A stretch of DNA of 64,000 nucleotides. It comes from Bauldia sp. (GTDB lineage: Bacteria; Pseudomonadota; Alphaproteobacteria; Rhizobiales; Kaistiaceae). The notes under the pieces are model-generated. The model was not told the DNA's origin. It saw only the letters and a program-made list of their open reading frames with translations, and did no database searches. The DNA lies in the NCBI RefSeq assembly GCF_020442045.1, contig NZ_JAGRLA010000025.1, forward strand, positions 1-64,000, read 5' to 3'. A program made the position numbers and the translations under genes. Below, in pieces: positions 42,144-50,209 of this stretch (position 1 is its first letter; every line of letters begins with the position of its first letter).

Positions 42144-43070
42144 ATGACCGTAGCGATCAGAACGCCCGTCGCCGAGGCGCCGAGCAAGCCCGACGGCATC
42201 GCCGATGCGCTTTTTCATCCGACGGGCGTCGATGGCGTCTATGCCCGAACCCATCTCTATGAAGATGTCATCGAGCGGCTGACCTCGTGGATTTCGTCCA
42301 AGCGGGAGCCGGGGACCGAGGTCCTCCGCTTTCCGCCGGTGATGAGCCGCAAGGATCTCGAGCGGCACGGCTACCTCAAGAGCTTTCCCAACCTTCTCGG
42401 CTGCGTCTGCGCGCTGCACGGAACCGAGTCGGAAATCCGGTCGGCGGCCGACAGCCACGAAAGCGGGGGAGACTGGACCGCGTCCTTGTCGGCGGCCGAC
42501 CTCGTGCTCAGCCCGGCTGCCTGCTACCCGGTCTATCCGATCGCCGCGAGCCGTGGACCGGTGGCGCCCGGCGGGCTTGTCTTCGATGTCGCGTCCGACT
42601 GCTTCCGCCACGAGCCGTCGAAGGATCTCGACCGTTTCCAATCCTTCCGGATGCGCGAATATGTCTGCATCGGTACCGGGGAGGAGGTCACCGCCTTCCG
42701 CGATCGCTGGCTCGACCAGGCCGCGTCGCTCGCCGGCGAGCTCGGGCTGACCTTTGACGTCAAGCCGGCCAGCGACCCCTTCTTCGGCCGGACCGGCCAG
42801 GTCATGGCGGTCAGCCAGCTCCAGCAGGCGCTGAAGTTCGAGATGCTGATCCCGCTTCATTCGACCGAGAAGCCGACGGCCTGCATGAGCTTCAACTATC
42901 ACCGCGAGCATTTCGGCGAGACCTGGGACATCATCGACCAGACCGGCGCGCCGGCGCATACCGCCTGCGTGGCCTTCGGCATGGACCGGCTTGCGGTCGC
43001 CCTGTTCTGGACCCACGGCCTCGATGTCGACAGGTGGCCGGCCGCCGTCCGCGACGTGCTGAAGTTCTGA
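42144..43070 (+). CDS. Amino acid:[carrier protein] ligase (SerRS-like)
   Basis: A 308-residue homologue of the catalytic core of atypical seryl-tRNA synthetase without a tRNA-binding arm. Characterised relatives activate glycine or alanine with ATP and load it onto the phosphopantetheine of a small carrier protein. Recognisable segments are LRFPPVMSRKDLERHGYLKSF, SPAACYPVYP, RHEPSKDLDRFQSFRMREYV and HTACVAFGMDRLAVALFWTHG (class II motif 3). Cys127, Glu172 and Cys275 are placed, with a constant offset of four, like the zinc ligands I recall for the Bradyrhizobium enzyme (Cys131, Glu176, Cys279). It follows the dehydrogenase-like gene in the same operon, and a carrier protein is divergent just upstream. 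The amino acid is not predictable with confidence by eye. Confidence 0.93.
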   Translation: MTVAIRTPVAEAPSKPDGIADALFHPTGVDGVYARTHLYEDVIERLTSWISSKREPGTEVLRFPPVMSRKDLERHGYLKSFPNLLGCVCALHGTESEIRSAADSHESGGDWTASLSAADLVLSPAACYPVYPIAASRGPVAPGGLVFDVASDCFRHEPSKDLDRFQSFRMREYVCIGTGEEVTAFRDRWLDQAASLAGELGLTFDVKPASDPFFGRTGQVMAVSQLQQALKFEMLIPLHSTEKPTACMSFNYHREHFGETWDIIDQTGAPAHTACVAFGMDRLAVALFWTHGLDVDRWPAAVRDVLKF

Positions 43071-43079
43071 AACGCCGAC

Positions 43080-43101
43080 GGCCCGCGGATCGACGCGGGC
43101 C
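43080..43101. terminator. Strong GC hairpin between convergent genes
   Basis: GGCCCGCG (43080-43087) and CGCGGGCC (43094-43101) form a perfect 8-bp stem with a 6-base loop, 10 bases after the ligase stop and 55 bases before the SDR stop on the other strand. There is no T-run directly after the stem, but a TTTTT tract follows near 43150. A bidirectional terminator is likely. Confidence 0.5.
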
Positions 43102-43155
43102 GCCGGATGTCGCGTGAAGAGACGATCAGGGCGGGCCCATGCGGCGCGCCTTTTT

Positions 43156-43890
43156 CTATGTGGTGCTGCCGGCGTCGATAGTGATCAGGGTGCCGGTGAT
43201 GTTGCGGCCGGCGTCGCCGAGCAGGTATTCGACGCTCTGGGCGACGTCGTCGACCTCGGCCAGGCGGCGAAGCGCGCTGCGGCGGACCAGGCGGGTATGC
43301 TGCGTGTCGTCCATGCCGTGGGTCATGTCGGTTTCCATGAAGCCCGGGGCGATCGCATTGACGGTTACCCCGACCTTGCCGACCTCGCGGGCGAGCGAGC
43401 GGGTGAAGCCGACCAGGCTCGCCTTGGTGGCGCTGTAGACCGACAGGCCGCTATAGCCGTTGGACGCGACGATCGAGGCGATGTTGACGATCCGGCCCTC
43501 GCCCTCGGCCATCATCGAGCGGACGAGATATTTGGTGAGGACGATCGGCGCCAGCGTGTTGAGGCGGATCAGGCTCTCGATCTGCGAATTGTGCATGTTC
43601 GCGAGCATTCCAGACGTTCCGATCCCGGCATTGTTGACGAGGCCGTAGACGCCGCCGAAGGATTTGCGGAGCTCCGCGGCAAAGGCGGGAATGGCGTCGG
43701 TCTCGGCGAGGTCGAAGGGCGCGAAATGCAAGGCGCCGGTTCCGGTCTTGCCGGCTTCCGCGATTGCCGCGGCAAGTCCGTCCGACTCACCACGGGCGAC
43801 AGCGATGACGGAATAGCCGGCGCCGGCAAGACGTTTGGCGATACCGAGACCGAGTCCCCGGCTGCCGCCGGTGACGACGATGTTACGCAT
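43156..43890 (-). CDS. SDR-family reductase (FabG-like 3-oxoacyl-[carrier protein] reductase)
   Basis: A 244-residue short-chain dehydrogenase/reductase. The NADP-binding TGGSRGLGLGIAKRL, the NNAG motif (VNNAGIGTSG), the catalytic serine in VNIASIVASN and the YSATK active-site motif are intact, and the C-terminal TGTLITIDAGSTT matches FabG. It probably reduces a beta-keto thioester on the carrier protein encoded upstream. Its start overlaps the end of the AMP-ligase gene by 8 bp, and that gene overlaps carrier protein 2, so the three form one tight minus-strand operon. Substrate remains unknown; general SDR activity on a free ketone is the alternative. Confidence 0.92.
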   Translation of the reverse strand: MRNIVVTGGSRGLGLGIAKRLAGAGYSVIAVARGESDGLAAAIAEAGKTGTGALHFAPFDLAETDAIPAFAAELRKSFGGVYGLVNNAGIGTSGMLANMHNSQIESLIRLNTLAPIVLTKYLVRSMMAEGEGRIVNIASIVASNGYSGLSVYSATKASLVGFTRSLAREVGKVGVTVNAIAPGFMETDMTHGMDDTQHTRLVRRSALRRLAEVDDVAQSVEYLLGDAGRNITGTLITIDAGSTT

Positions 43891-45295
43891 TGTTCCGCGC
43901 CAGTTTGCCGGCGGCGGTCATATCGAGGGCCGGAACGAAACGGACCGTCGCCGGAACCTTGTGCTGGGGCAGGGCGCCACGGCAGAGATGGATGATCTCG
44001 TCCTTGAGGCCATCTGTTTCCTGGCCGCCGTTGCCGGGAACCGCCACGTCGTCGTTGAGGACGACATCGGCGACGACGATCGCACCCATGATCGGGCTCT
44101 TTCGCGCCCTGACCAGCGACATGCGGACGTCGTGATGGCGGTTGATGACGGCTTCGACTTCTTCCGGATGGACCTTCAATCCGCCGACATTGATGATGCC
44201 GCCGCGCCGGCCGACGAAGTAGTAGCGATCGTCACGGCGCTCGACCATGTCGCCGGTGTCGATGAAGCCGTCATCGTCCACCAGGCGTTCGGCATTTTGG
44301 CCGAGGTAGCGGCTGGCGGCTCGCGTCGAGCGGATCCTGAGGCAATCGTCCACGACCTTCATCTCGACGCCATTGCCCGAGTGGTCGAGCAGGCTCGCCG
44401 GGAATCCTTCCAGACCATCGTCGACGGCGAAGCCGACCCCCGCTTCGGTCGAGGCATAGGCGTGGCCGATCTCCGCCTTCGGGTAAGCGTCGCGCAGCGC
44501 GTTGAGCACGGCCTGATCGGCGATCTCGCCCGAGAGGCGGATATAGCGCGGGGCGATCTCGCTCGCGGTCGTGCACATCAGCGTCTTGCGCCAGTGCGAC
44601 GGGGTTCCCGAAATATGGGTGACGCCGGCGGCCGCGAGCCGATGAAGATGATCAACGGTGCTCTCGCCGGCCTGCGACAGGACCAGGGAGCTGTTGCCGA
44701 GCATGGCGCGGAAGAAAATCTGCAGCCCGCCATAGCGGCGGATGTCGTAGAAGGTCGCCCAGACAGTCGACTGGTCGTCTGGCGGCGAAGCATCGATGGC
44801 GCCGGTCAGCCCGGCGAGGGTGTGGACGACCATCTTCGGCGCGCCGGTGGTGCCCGAGGTGAGCAGCACCCATTCCGTCGTCTGTTCCGGCGCCGCATCG
44901 CCTTCATACGCGGCGGGCGGCAGTCCACAGCGCGCGATCAGGCTGACGCCGAGCCCGCCGAATTCCACCGGATCGCGATCGGAGACGATCGTATCCACCT
45001 CGGCGTCGGCAATGACGGTCGGCAGGTGTTCCGGCCGGAGGTCGGGCGGCGAGAGAACGATGCGACGGGCAAGGCCGTCGAGTTCGATCAGCGCCAGCGC
45101 CGCCGTCATCTGGTCGCTGGTGGCGACCAGTATCGACCGGCCGGCGAGACGGTCGCGATCGACCTTCAGGCTGGTACCGGCGACGACGTCGCCGAGCCGT
45201 ACCTCGGCGTCGGGGGCGAGGATCTTCCGATCCGAGAGGTCGGCGCTGCGAAGGGCTCCGCCGATGGTTCCGGGGCTAGCCAGCAACATCCTCAT
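43883..45295 (-). CDS. AMP-forming acyl/aryl ligase (ANL family)
   Basis: A 470-residue adenylating enzyme of the acyl-CoA synthetase/NRPS-adenylation superfamily. It shows the P-loop LLTSGTTGAPKMVVH, the A4-like region SGTPSHWRKTL, the adenine motif YASTEAGVGF, the DTGDMVERRDDRYYFVGRRGGIINVGG hinge region and the C-terminal lysine in TAAGKLARNN. It is shorter than typical (about 500-550), mainly in the N-terminal part. Its start overlaps the carrier-protein 2 gene by 20 bp, so it most likely loads an acid onto that carrier. The nature of the acid is not apparent from the sequence. Confidence 0.92.
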   Translation of the reverse strand: MRMLLASPGTIGGALRSADLSDRKILAPDAEVRLGDVVAGTSLKVDRDRLAGRSILVATSDQMTAALALIELDGLARRIVLSPPDLRPEHLPTVIADAEVDTIVSDRDPVEFGGLGVSLIARCGLPPAAYEGDAAPEQTTEWVLLTSGTTGAPKMVVHTLAGLTGAIDASPPDDQSTVWATFYDIRRYGGLQIFFRAMLGNSSLVLSQAGESTVDHLHRLAAAGVTHISGTPSHWRKTLMCTTASEIAPRYIRLSGEIADQAVLNALRDAYPKAEIGHAYASTEAGVGFAVDDGLEGFPASLLDHSGNGVEMKVVDDCLRIRSTRAASRYLGQNAERLVDDDGFIDTGDMVERRDDRYYFVGRRGGIINVGGLKVHPEEVEAVINRHHDVRMSLVRARKSPIMGAIVVADVVLNDDVAVPGNGGQETDGLKDEIIHLCRGALPQHKVPATVRFVPALDMTAAGKLARNNA

Positions 45296-45530
45296 ACAAC
45301 CTGACGAACTCGCCGAGCGTTACCGGGAAATTCACGTCGTCGGAGGCGGTAAACGGATCGGTGCCGAGCTTATCCTCAAGATTCGCGACAAGAAGCGCGA
45401 AACACAACGAATCCAGTCCCGAATCTGTCAAGACAAGATTGTCGTTTAGCGGAGAAAGGACTTTTTCTTGTTGCCTCGCGATTGTCTCTATTTGAGAGAC
45501 TATTTCATCTCGTGTCGACATGTTAACCAT
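45276..45530 (-). CDS. Acyl carrier protein 2
   Basis: An 84-residue carrier protein with the normal attachment site LTDSGLDSLCFALLVANLEDKLG, where the serine of DSL takes the phosphopantetheine arm, and a final helix VTLGEFVRLYEDVAG. The start may be the ATG at 45530 or one three codons later at 45521. It heads a three-gene operon with the AMP-ligase (20-bp overlap) and the SDR reductase (8-bp overlap). It is divergent from the GNAT-like/ThDP operon across an 87-bp gap with a striking inverted repeat. Confidence 0.94.
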   Translation of the reverse strand: MVNMSTRDEIVSQIETIARQQEKVLSPLNDNLVLTDSGLDSLCFALLVANLEDKLGTDPFTASDDVNFPVTLGEFVRLYEDVAG

Positions 45531-45588
45531 CTACTCGAATTAACTTTCGCTAAGTCTATATTAAATTGCGAGAATCGGTACAAGTGTA

Positions 45589-45606
45589 TTCACCATTCAT
45601 GGTGAA
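45589..45606. promoter_or_regulatory. Perfect inverted repeat, operator candidate
   Basis: TTCACCAT (45589-45596), two bases, then ATGGTGAA (45599-45606): all eight positions of the arms pair. It overlaps a possible -10 (TATTCA at 45587-45592, with TTGCGA at 45566-45571 as -35) and lies 12 bp before the start of the GNAT-like gene, so a bound repressor would block transcription or translation start. The divergent carrier-protein 2 gene is 59 bp away on the other side. Confidence 0.5.
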
Positions 45607-45617
45607 CGGACGCGCCG

Positions 45618-46490
45618 ATGGCCCCAAGACCGAAGATCCGCTGCCGGCAGATAGCCGAATCCGACCTCGATTCGGTCATCGACCTGCTGGTCCGGGGCTT
45701 TCCGAGGCGGGACCGGGCCTATTGGCAACGCGGCCTCGGGCGGCAGGCGGTGCGCCCGGTGCCGGAGGGTGTTCCGCGTTTCGGCTATATGCTCGACTGT
45801 GACGGCAGGGCGGTTGGCGTGCTGCTCGTGCTTGGCGACGCGGCCCATGTCGACGGGCGGCTCGAGGCCCGCTGCAACCTCTCGAGCTGGTATGTCGATC
45901 CGGAATACAGGAGCTACGCGCCGCTGCTCGTAGCGATCCCGCTGAAGCTGAAGGATGTGACCTTCGTCAACGTCTCTCCCGCGCCCCACACCTGGCCGAT
46001 CGTCGAGGCCCAGGGCTTTTCGCCGATCTGCCAGGGGCAGTTCACCGCCTTTCCGTTCCTCGCCAAACCGGTGCGCGGCGTCCGGGTGCGGGCGGTGACG
46101 GCGGAGGATGTCGCGTCTTCCTTCCCGTCAGTACCCGATTTCGACCTGCTCCGGACCCATGCCGACTATGGCTGCGTCAGCCTGGTCTGTTCGACGCCGG
46201 ACGGCGACTATCCCTTCGTCTTCCGTCCGTTTCGCAGATGGCGCGACCGGCTGCCCTGCATGCGGCTGATCTATTGCCGCGAGGCGGGCGATTTCGTCCG
46301 CTTCGCCGGGCCGCTCGGCCGGCATCTGCTGCGGGGCGGCAGCCCCTGGGTCATTCTCGACTCGGACGGCCCGGTCGAGGGGCTGGTCGGCTTCTACCAG
46401 GCGAGGAGCGGCCGCAAGTATTTCAAGGGGCCGCACAAGCCGCGCCTCGGTGACCTCGCCTATACCGAATTCGCACTCTTCGGCCCCTGA
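45618..46490 (+). CDS. GNAT-like acyltransferase-type protein
   Basis: A 290-residue protein whose N-terminal half looks like a GNAT domain: IRCRQIAESDLDSVIDLLVRGFP, YMLDCDGRAVGVLLVL, RCNLSSWYVDPEYRSYAPLLV and VNVSPAPHTWPIVEAQGF follow the usual strand-helix order with a degenerate acetyl-CoA loop (PEYRSYAPLL). The second half (VRAVTAEDVASSFP onward) may be a second, diverged GNAT-like unit. Activity is therefore uncertain. It has no strong ribosome-binding site of its own other than GGTGA within the inverted repeat upstream, and it is followed 18 bp on by the ThDP enzyme gene, with which it surely forms an operon. Related proteins sit in sugar- or lipid-modification loci. Confidence 0.75.
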   Translation: MAPRPKIRCRQIAESDLDSVIDLLVRGFPRRDRAYWQRGLGRQAVRPVPEGVPRFGYMLDCDGRAVGVLLVLGDAAHVDGRLEARCNLSSWYVDPEYRSYAPLLVAIPLKLKDVTFVNVSPAPHTWPIVEAQGFSPICQGQFTAFPFLAKPVRGVRVRAVTAEDVASSFPSVPDFDLLRTHADYGCVSLVCSTPDGDYPFVFRPFRRWRDRLPCMRLIYCREAGDFVRFAGPLGRHLLRGGSPWVILDSDGPVEGLVGFYQARSGRKYFKGPHKPRLGDLAYTEFALFGP

Positions 46491-46508
46491 CCCGAAGGAG
46501 GACCAGTC

Positions 46509-48194
46509 ATGCATGCTCCGCTGAAGACCCGCACCGCCGCCGAGGTTCTCGTCGACCACCTGATCGCCAATGGCGTCGAGCATGTCTTCTGCGTGCCGGG
46601 CGAAAGCTATCTCGGCGTGCTCGACGCGCTCTACGATCGCGACATCACCGTCACCGTCTGCCGACAGGAGGGCGGGGCGGCGATGATGGCCGACGCGGTG
46701 GGAAGGGCGACGGGGCGGCCCGGCGTCTGCTTCGTCACCCGCGGGCCGGGCGCTTCCAACGCGATGGCAGGCATCCACATCGCCGACCAGGATTCGACGC
46801 CGATGATCATGTTCGTCGGCCAGGTCGAGCGGAATTTCCGCGAGCGCGAGGCATTCCAGGAGATGGATTACCGCGCTGTCTTCGGCAGCGTGACGAAATG
46901 GACGACCGAGATCGACGACGCGACGCGCGTGCCGGAACTGGTGTCGCGCGCCTTCCATACCGCGACGAGCGGCCGGCCCGGGCCGGTCGTCATCGGGCTG
47001 CCGGCGGATATGCTGCGCGAGCGCGTCACCGTTGACACTGCGCCGTCCTTCGCGCCCGTCGAGGCGTCACCGGGGACAAGGGACATGGCGGGTTTCAGCG
47101 GGCTGCTCGATGCCGCCCAAAGGCCGGTCCTGATCCTCGGCGGCAGCCGCTGGAACGAGGAAGCCTGCGATCAGGTCCGCCAGTTCGCCGAGCGGTTCCA
47201 CCTGCCGGTCGTGACCAGCTACCGGCGGCTGCCGCTCTTCGATCCGCTCCATCCCTGCTACGCCGGCGACCTCGGGATCGGCCCGAATCCGAAGCTCATC
47301 GCGCGGATCAGGGACGCGGACCTCGTCATTCTTCTCGGCGGCCGCCTGGGCGAAATCCCGTCGCAGGGCTATTCGCTGCTGGATGTGCCGACGGCGCGCA
47401 ACAAGCTGGTCCACGTCTACCCGGCGGCGGAGGAACTCGGGCGGGTCTACCAGCCTGAGCTTGCCATCCAGTCGGGTCCGATCCGTTTCGCCGAGGCGCT
47501 CGCGGCGCTGCCGGCGCCGGCCGGGATTGCCTGGGGCGAGGAAACCGACGCGGCGCATGCCGACTATCTCGCGTGGACCGACGAGGTGACGGAACAGCCC
47601 GGCGGGGTCAACCTCGGCGCGGTGATGGTCTGGCTCAGGGAGAACCTGCCGACCGACACCATCCTCTGCAACGGCGCCGGCAATTACGCCGCCTGGATCC
47701 ATCGTTTCTACCGGTTCCGCGGCTTCGCCACCCATATCGCGCCGACCTCGGCGTCGATGGGCTATGGCATGCCGTCGGCGGTGGCGATGAAGCGGCTGTT
47801 TCCGGAACGGACGGTACTCTCGATCAACGGCGACGGCGATTTCCTGATGAACGGCCAGGAATTCGCGACCGCCGTGCAATACGGGCTGCCGATCGTCACG
47901 ATCATCTGCGACAACGGCATGTACGGCACCATCCGCATGCACCAGGAGCGGGAATATCCGACCCGTGTCTCGGCGACCGAATTGCGCAATCCGGATTTCG
48001 CGGCCTATGCGCGCGCCTTTGGCGGCTTCGGGGTGACCGTCGAAGCGACTGACGATTTCCCGGCGGCCTATCGGGCGGCGGAAGCGTCGGGCCAGCCGGC
48101 GATCATCCACCTGAAGATCGATCCGCAGGCGATCACGCCCGGCACGACGCTTGACGCCATCCGCGACCGGGCGCTGGCAAGCCGTCGGCGGTGA
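46509..48194 (+). CDS. Thiamin-diphosphate-dependent enzyme (acetolactate synthase/decarboxylase-like)
   Basis: A 561-residue ThDP enzyme with the three standard domains: the N-terminal pyrimidine-binding domain with the catalytic glutamate in VCRQEGGAAMMADAVGRATG, a central domain (PVLILGGSRWNEEACDQ) and the C-terminal diphosphate-binding domain with GDGDFLMNGQEFATAVQYGLPIVTIICDN, the GDG-N motif. It resembles the large group around acetolactate synthase, benzoylformate decarboxylase and sulfopyruvate-type enzymes; it is not the canonical ilvB, since no small regulatory subunit follows. AAGGAGGA lies just upstream of the ATG. It is the second gene of the operon led by the GNAT-like protein and converges with a class IV aminotransferase. 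The 2-oxo acid it acts on is unknown. Confidence 0.93.
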   Translation: MHAPLKTRTAAEVLVDHLIANGVEHVFCVPGESYLGVLDALYDRDITVTVCRQEGGAAMMADAVGRATGRPGVCFVTRGPGASNAMAGIHIADQDSTPMIMFVGQVERNFREREAFQEMDYRAVFGSVTKWTTEIDDATRVPELVSRAFHTATSGRPGPVVIGLPADMLRERVTVDTAPSFAPVEASPGTRDMAGFSGLLDAAQRPVLILGGSRWNEEACDQVRQFAERFHLPVVTSYRRLPLFDPLHPCYAGDLGIGPNPKLIARIRDADLVILLGGRLGEIPSQGYSLLDVPTARNKLVHVYPAAEELGRVYQPELAIQSGPIRFAEALAALPAPAGIAWGEETDAAHADYLAWTDEVTEQPGGVNLGAVMVWLRENLPTDTILCNGAGNYAAWIHRFYRFRGFATHIAPTSASMGYGMPSAVAMKRLFPERTVLSINGDGDFLMNGQEFATAVQYGLPIVTIICDNGMYGTIRMHQEREYPTRVSATELRNPDFAAYARAFGGFGVTVEATDDFPAAYRAAEASGQPAIIHLKIDPQAITPGTTLDAIRDRALASRRR

Positions 48195-48225
48195 AAGACC
48201 GGCGGGGCGCCCGACCGGCGCCGCG

Positions 48226-49101
48226 TCAGCCGTGGGCGAATTCCCAGTAGAGCTTGCGCGCCCTGGCGAAGAAGGGGCCGGGCTGGAGCTCCCGGTCATC
48301 GATCCGGATGACCGGCATGGATTTCGAGAAATTGCCGGTCGAGAAGATCTCGTCGGCATCCTGGAAATCGGCATAGGTCAGCGTCTTCTCGACGACCGTT
48401 TCGCCGGCTTCGCGGAACAGGCTGATCATCCTCTGGCGGGTGATACCGTTGAGGAAGGTCCCGTTCGGGACCGGGGTGAAGACGACCCCGTCCTTGACCA
48501 TGAAGACGTTGGCGTTGCCGAGCTCGGCGACATTGCCGAGCGCGTCGCGCATGATGCAGTTGGTGAAGCCCCGCGAATGGGCCTCGATCATCGCCCGCGA
48601 GTTGTTGGGATAGAGGCAGCTCGCCTTGGCCTTGAGCGGCGCGCTGTCCTCGGTCGGACGGCGGAAGGGGGAGAGCGTCACCGACATGCCCTTCGGCTCC
48701 GGCATCGGCGCCTCGTACATGGTCAGGCACCAGTTGGTCGTCTCGGGATCGAAGCGGACGCCGCCGCCCGGGCCGCCGGCTTCCGCCCAGTACATTGGCC
48801 GGATGTAGAGCGCCGCATCGCTGTCGAAATGGCGCATCCCTTCCGCGGCAAGCGCCATCCAGGTCTCCTGGTCGACGACCGGCTTCAGCGAGAGATGGGT
48901 AGCCGACCGGTTGACCCGTCTGAAATGCAGGTCGAGATCGGGAGAGACGCCCTCGAAGGCGCGCCCGCCGTCGAACACGACCGACCCGAGCCAGGTTCCG
49001 TGGGTGCGGACTCCCATGATCGGGACGTTGCCTTCATGCCAGTCATTGCCGAAGAACGTCCAGGTCTTCGACGGCGCGGCGGCTATCTTGTCGATCGTCA
49101 T
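48226..49101 (-). CDS. Class IV aminotransferase, branched-chain type
   Basis: A 291-residue PLP enzyme of fold type IV (IlvE/D-amino acid aminotransferase/ADC lyase group). The opening VVFDGGRAFEGVSPDL, the catalytic lysine in PLKAKASCLYPNNSRA, the IMRDALGNVAELGNANVFMVKDGV stretch and the phosphate-binding NGITRQRM are all visible, and match the branched-chain aminotransferase subgroup common in alphaproteobacteria. It transfers the amino group between a 2-oxo acid and glutamate. It may be a housekeeping branched-chain enzyme or serve the surrounding amino-acid genes. It is monocistronic on the minus strand, convergent with the ThDP enzyme gene and divergent from the hydrolase gene. Confidence 0.93.
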   Translation of the reverse strand: MTIDKIAAAPSKTWTFFGNDWHEGNVPIMGVRTHGTWLGSVVFDGGRAFEGVSPDLDLHFRRVNRSATHLSLKPVVDQETWMALAAEGMRHFDSDAALYIRPMYWAEAGGPGGGVRFDPETTNWCLTMYEAPMPEPKGMSVTLSPFRRPTEDSAPLKAKASCLYPNNSRAMIEAHSRGFTNCIMRDALGNVAELGNANVFMVKDGVVFTPVPNGTFLNGITRQRMISLFREAGETVVEKTLTYADFQDADEIFSTGNFSKSMPVIRIDDRELQPGPFFARARKLYWEFAHG

Positions 49102-49269
49102 GACACGTTCCTTTCATCGTCCCCAGCCGGGGCGCGGCTCCCGTCGCGTCCACGGCGCAAGCTCCACGGCCGCGACCCATCCCGCGAGGCGACGCGCGCG
49201 AAAGATTCGCCTAACACTATGCCGGCTAGTATGAACCGGTCGCTTACGCAGCGCAGGTGTTCCCGCCCC

Positions 49270-50202
49270 GTGCCTCTCGATCCCCACGCCAGACGCCTTC
49301 TCGACATGCTCGCGCTCGCCGGGCCGGCCGATCCGGCGCGCATGCCGATCGAGGAACGCCGGGAATCCTTCCGGAAGCTGATGGCGCTGTCGCGTGGCGG
49401 CGCCGAGATCGGCAGCATCGAGGACCGGTCGATCCCCGGTCCGGGAGGCGCGATCACGGTCCGGCTCTACCGGCCGGGCGGCGAGGGCGACGCGCCGTTG
49501 CCGGCGGTCGTCTTCTTCCACGGAGGCGGATTGGTCGCCGGCGATCTCGATACGCATGATGCGCTCTGCCGGGTGCTGTGCCGTGGCAGCGGAGCGATCG
49601 TCGCCGCGGTCGACTACCGGCTGGCGCCGGAACATCCCTTCCCGGCGGCGATCGCCGACAGCATCGCCGCGACTGCGTGGATCGCCGAAAATGCCGGCGC
49701 ACTCGGCATCGATCCGGAACGGATCGCGGTCGCGGGCGATTCCGGCGGCGGTACGCTGGCGACCATCGTCTGCCAGTCGGTGCGAGGTGAAAAGGGTCCG
49801 CGGATCGCGATGCAGCTCCTTCTTTGTCCGGTCCTCGATCTCGGGGCCGAGACCGTATCGCGCCAGGAATTCGCCAGTGGCTACCTTCTCGATCGCGCGA
49901 TGATGGCGCGGGACCTCGCGCATTACGGGCCGGTCGATCCTCTCGATCCGCGGGTTTCGCCGCTGCGAGCGGCCGATCTCGCCGGGATGCCGCGAACGCT
50001 GATCCATTCGGCCGAGTTCGATCCGCTCCGCGACGAGGACGCAGCCTATGCCGAGCGGCTCAGGGCGGCCGGCGTCGCGGTCAGCCATACCTGCCACGCC
50101 GGGATGCCCCATCATTTCTACGGGCTGACCGGGATTATCCCCGCCGCCCGGCAAAGCCTCGATGCGATCTGCCGCGAGGCGCGGGCCGAGTTGTCGCGAT
50201 AG
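49270..50202 (+). CDS. Alpha/beta hydrolase, HSL (hormone-sensitive lipase) family
   Basis: A 310-residue esterase-like enzyme of the alpha/beta hydrolase-3 family. The oxyanion motif VVFFHGGGLVAGD, the YRLAPEHPFPAA segment, the nucleophile in AVAGDSGGGTLA, the acid in AEFDPLRDEDAAY and the histidine in GMPHHFYGL are intact, so it should be active on short-chain esters. The GTG at 49270 (PLDPHARRLLDML) matches how homologues begin; in-frame ATGs at 49219 and 49231 would add 13-17 odd residues. It lies between the aminotransferase (divergent) and a long-chain acyl-CoA synthetase (convergent, 7-bp gap). Confidence 0.92.
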   Translation: MPLDPHARRLLDMLALAGPADPARMPIEERRESFRKLMALSRGGAEIGSIEDRSIPGPGGAITVRLYRPGGEGDAPLPAVVFFHGGGLVAGDLDTHDALCRVLCRGSGAIVAAVDYRLAPEHPFPAAIADSIAATAWIAENAGALGIDPERIAVAGDSGGGTLATIVCQSVRGEKGPRIAMQLLLCPVLDLGAETVSRQEFASGYLLDRAMMARDLAHYGPVDPLDPRVSPLRAADLAGMPRTLIHSAEFDPLRDEDAAYAERLRAAGVAVSHTCHAGMPHHFYGLTGIIPAARQSLDAICREARAELSR

Positions 50203-50209
50203 CCGGAGT

